Assembly: GCA_023230285.1 (NCBI GenBank)
Contig: JALNXP010000133.1
Span: 1 to 6,743 of the forward strand
DNA: 6,743 bases
Direction: 5' to 3'
DNA from: Bacteroidales bacterium
GTDB lineage: Bacteria > Bacteroidota > Bacteroidia > Bacteroidales > BM520
In this document: positions 4,585-6,743 of the stretch, piece by piece
How positions within the stretch are numbered: position 1 is the first letter of the stretch
Layout of the letters: each line of letters opens with the position of its first letter
Made by a program: the position numbers and the translations under genes
The notes under the pieces: model-generated
Database searches by the model: none
Told to the model about the DNA's origin: nothing
The model's input: the letters and a program-made list of their open reading frames with translations, nothing else

Positions 4585-6743
4585 TCATAATGTTTCTTTT
4601 AGCAACTTGTTGACTTGTGTTTTTTCGCCGACAACCCATACTAGATCACCTTCTTCAAATTCGGTTTTTGCCGGTGGATTCATATAAGAATTTCCATCAC
4701 GTTCGATGCCGACAATCAGACAGCCGGTACGCTCTCTTATTCCGCAAGTGAGTATCGTTTTGTTTATCAAATCGGAGCTTTTTTCTATGATGAATGATTT
4801 TAACAGCATGTCTTGTTTGCTTGTAACAGTATTTGCCTCCTGTTCTATTTCCTGCGTAAAACTTGATATCTGGGTATCGGTACCTATCACAATAAGAGAG
4901 TCAAAAGGGTAGACACAGTCGCTGCCGGAAGGCAGGTTGATGGTCCTGTTACCTCTCTCAATTTTAACAATGTATACGCCGTGTTTGCTTCTGATGTCTG
5001 TTTTGGCAAGTTCAATGCCGATATATTTTGAATCCGGTGAAACCTGAACACGAGCGAGATGTATGTCTCTGTCAGACAACTGCTCTGCAATACTGCTTTT
5101 TAGCGGATTCTTTTTCCTGTTTTCTTCTTCTTTCTGATTTAGATTTGCAACAAAATGCTTCTCTATTTTAGAATATCTTTTTTTACTACGTCTTGAAAAT
5201 GCAAATAAAGTAAGTACAGCAACAGCTATTGGTATTGTAAACCACACAAATGAGTTGAACGCTTTATACAAAATCATAATTATAAAAGCTGTGGATAATA
5301 TAATTCTGAAAATCAACAAAGACAATAAGCCGCCTCTGTTGTATCTGTTGTTGTCCCATAATTGTATAACTATTTCGTTATCGGATTTTTTATTGCTCAT
5401 CATTCCTCTGATAAAAGGAGAGCACAGGGTAATTGTTATGGCTGCATAAATAAGGTTGCCATATTTTATTTCTAACTTTTCAGTGATAAATGGGTGTAGA
5501 TAATTGTTTGATAATAAGATAATTGTGACGAGTACAACAGCGAAGACGAGTATTCTTGTTATATAGTGTTTTAAAAAAGTTTTCCAGCCGTTATTGGTGT
5601 TAGCTATAGAAGTTCCTTCGGAGTATCGTTCCAAGAAATTTTTTGTTTTATCGGACAGTCGCGGGTAGATAAAGTTGTAAATAGGTGTTGAAGTTTTAAT
5701 GGCGTAAGGTGTCACAAATATTGTTATTACAGATACAACCACGATAATAGGGTAGATGACTTCGCTTAGCACGCCAAGACTGTAACCTAATGAAGCGAGG
5801 ATAAATGCAAATTCGCCGATTTGACTTAAGCTGCATCCAACTTGTATAGAAGTTTTCAGCAGTTGTCCGGAAATCATGGAGCCTAAGAATGCGGAAAACG
5901 ATTTAAAAACGATGACTACGGCGGCGAGAATAAGTATAGTCCAAATGTGATTGACTATAATTGTCGGGTCGATTATCATGCCTACGGATACAAAAAATAT
6001 TGCGCCAAACAAATTTTTTATCTGTGTAACAAGTTTTTCGATTCTTTCACCTTCCAATGTTTCTGCCAAGATACTACCCATTAGAAATGCGCCAAGTGCT
6101 GATGAAAAGCCGGATTTTGTTGCAAGTACTACCATCAACAGGCAAAGTCCGATAGAGATGATTAGCAGAGTTTCATCGTTGAGCCATCTTTTTACTTTTT
6201 TGAAAAATGTGGGCAAAACATATATCCACACGACAAACCAAATCACCAGAAAGAAAATTAGTCGCACGAGGCTCATAAGCATCTCGGTACCTTCAAACTG
6301 TTTCCTTACAGCCATAGTAGATACTACCACCATCATGATGACAGCTATCATGTCGTCGACAATCAATGTGCCGAACACTATCGAGGCGAACTTCTGATTT
6401 TTCAGTCCCATTTCATCTATCGTCTTGATAATGATGGTAGTAGACGACGTAGACATCATGGCACCCAAGAAGAAGCTGTCAATAAGTCCCCATCCTAACA
6501 GTTGTCCGACAATAAATCCGACACAAATCATAAAAAACAACTCGGTGCCGGCAGTTATCAGAGCAGATCTGCCTACGTTGATTAACCGCTTTAAGCTGAA
6601 CTCCAAGCCAAGTGCAAAAAGTAGAAAAATAACTCCGATTTCTGCCCATATTTCTACGCTGGAAGCATCAACAACGGTTGGAAATATGTCAATATGTGGT
6701 CCTATTAATATGCCGGCTACAATATAGCCTAAAACTAAAGGCT
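4585..6743 (-). CDS. CPA2/KefB-type cation:proton antiporter with paired TrkA_C domains (N-terminus beyond window)
   Basis: The frame stays open to the right edge, so 718 codons are visible and the start lies outside. A TTG at 6604-6606 could be taken as a start, but the 45 codons before it encode conserved family sequence (PLVLGYIVAGILIGPH and WAEIGVIFLLFALGLEFS), so it is internal. Numbering visible residues, the Na/H exchanger core spans about 1-346. It has a DD pair in LIVDDMIAV (129-130), the GAFLMGSILAE motif (217-227) and SQIGEFAFIL (306-315). Four further hydrophobic segments follow at about 396-412, 430-445, 473-492 and 499-516, then a charged linker (517-550). Two TrkA_C (RCK_C) domains lie at about 558-635 and 649-716. 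There is no NAD-binding RCK_N domain. It should exchange K+ or Na+ for H+ across the inner membrane, with the C-terminal domains sensing a ligand. The DD pair, rather than the QD of KefC, hints at electrogenic exchange. The ion is not determined. Confidence 0.9.
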   Translation of the reverse strand, partial: PLVLGYIVAGILIGPHIDIFPTVVDASSVEIWAEIGVIFLLFALGLEFSLKRLINVGRSALITAGTELFFMICVGFIVGQLLGWGLIDSFFLGAMMSTSSTTIIIKTIDEMGLKNQKFASIVFGTLIVDDMIAVIMMVVVSTMAVRKQFEGTEMLMSLVRLIFFLVIWFVVWIYVLPTFFKKVKRWLNDETLLIISIGLCLLMVVLATKSGFSSALGAFLMGSILAETLEGERIEKLVTQIKNLFGAIFFVSVGMIIDPTIIVNHIWTILILAAVVIVFKSFSAFLGSMISGQLLKTSIQVGCSLSQIGEFAFILASLGYSLGVLSEVIYPIIVVVSVITIFVTPYAIKTSTPIYNFIYPRLSDKTKNFLERYSEGTSIANTNNGWKTFLKHYITRILVFAVVLVTIILLSNNYLHPFITEKLEIKYGNLIYAAITITLCSPFIRGMMSNKKSDNEIVIQLWDNNRYNRGGLLSLLIFRIILSTAFIIMILYKAFNSFVWFTIPIAVAVLTLFAFSRRSKKRYSKIEKHFVANLNQKEEENRKKNPLKSSIAEQLSDRDIHLARVQVSPDSKYIGIELAKTDIRSKHGVYIVKIERGNRTINLPSGSDCVYPFDSLIVIGTDTQISSFTQEIEQEANTVTSKQDMLLKSFIIEKSSDLINKTILTCGIRERTGCLIVGIERDGNSYMNPPAKTEFEEGDLVWVVGEKTQVNKLLKETL

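Noticed and set aside
4558..4587. Imperfect hairpin beginning at the antiporter stop codon (minus strand; two 5-bp stem blocks split by two mismatches, 6-nt loop), considered as a terminator.
   Set aside because: The stem is almost entirely A/T, has two central mismatches and is not followed by a T run. Such palindromes are expected by chance in this AT-rich gap.
6604..6606. TTG as the start codon of the antiporter gene.
   Set aside because: The frame is open upstream to the window edge and encodes conserved antiporter sequence including GILIGPH and WAEIGVIFLLFALGLEF, so this TTG is an internal Leu codon.
5951..6727. Open frames on the plus strand opposite the antiporter gene (5951-6397 and 6425-6727), considered as antisense genes.
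   Set aside because: Their translations are low-complexity, rich in Thr, Ile, Ser and Pro, show no recognisable domain, and are explained by the codon pattern of the strongly conserved membrane protein on the other strand.

Overview
The window looks like chromosomal DNA of a Bacteroidota bacterium, probably Bacteroidales. The reasons are the AT-rich composition, the near absence of Shine-Dalgarno sequences, a BspA-type leucine-rich-repeat protein tail, and a GldA/GldF/GldG-type ABC transporter gene set that is characteristic of this phylum. The species cannot be told from the sequence. No RNA gene, insertion sequence, CRISPR array or phage gene was seen.

Layout from left to right. Positions 1-207 (+) hold the C-terminal end of a BspA-like (LRR_5) surface or secreted protein with a Gly/Asn-rich tract. 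A 116-bp gap follows. It contains a strong inverted repeat (231-284) that probably terminates transcription from both sides, because the next genes converge on it. Everything from 324 to the right edge is on the minus strand. In transcription order (right to left) it is: a monovalent cation:proton antiporter of the CPA2/KefB type with two C-terminal TrkA_C domains (4585 to beyond the right edge, N-terminus missing); a short gap with a possible promoter; then gldA (ATPase), gldF (permease), gldG (large extracytoplasmic auxiliary subunit) and a DUF4340 membrane-anchored protein.

The last four genes are tightly packed, with gaps of 26 and 15 nt and then an 11-nt overlap, and almost certainly form one operon. 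GldA and GldF should make an ABC-2 type complex in the inner membrane. GldG and the DUF4340 protein would sit with it, each with a large domain on the outer face of the membrane. In gliding flavobacteria GldA, GldF and GldG are associated with motility, but homologous sets occur in many non-gliding Bacteroidota, where the substrate is unknown. The antiporter is probably a separate transcription unit concerned with ion and pH balance.

The region is mostly conserved housekeeping-type content. I see no clear evidence of a new defence or mobile system. The points most worth a second look are the antiporter architecture, the Gly/Asn-rich tract in the BspA-like protein, the single strong Shine-Dalgarno site inside the operon, and the unexplained role of the GldAFG-DUF4340 set.
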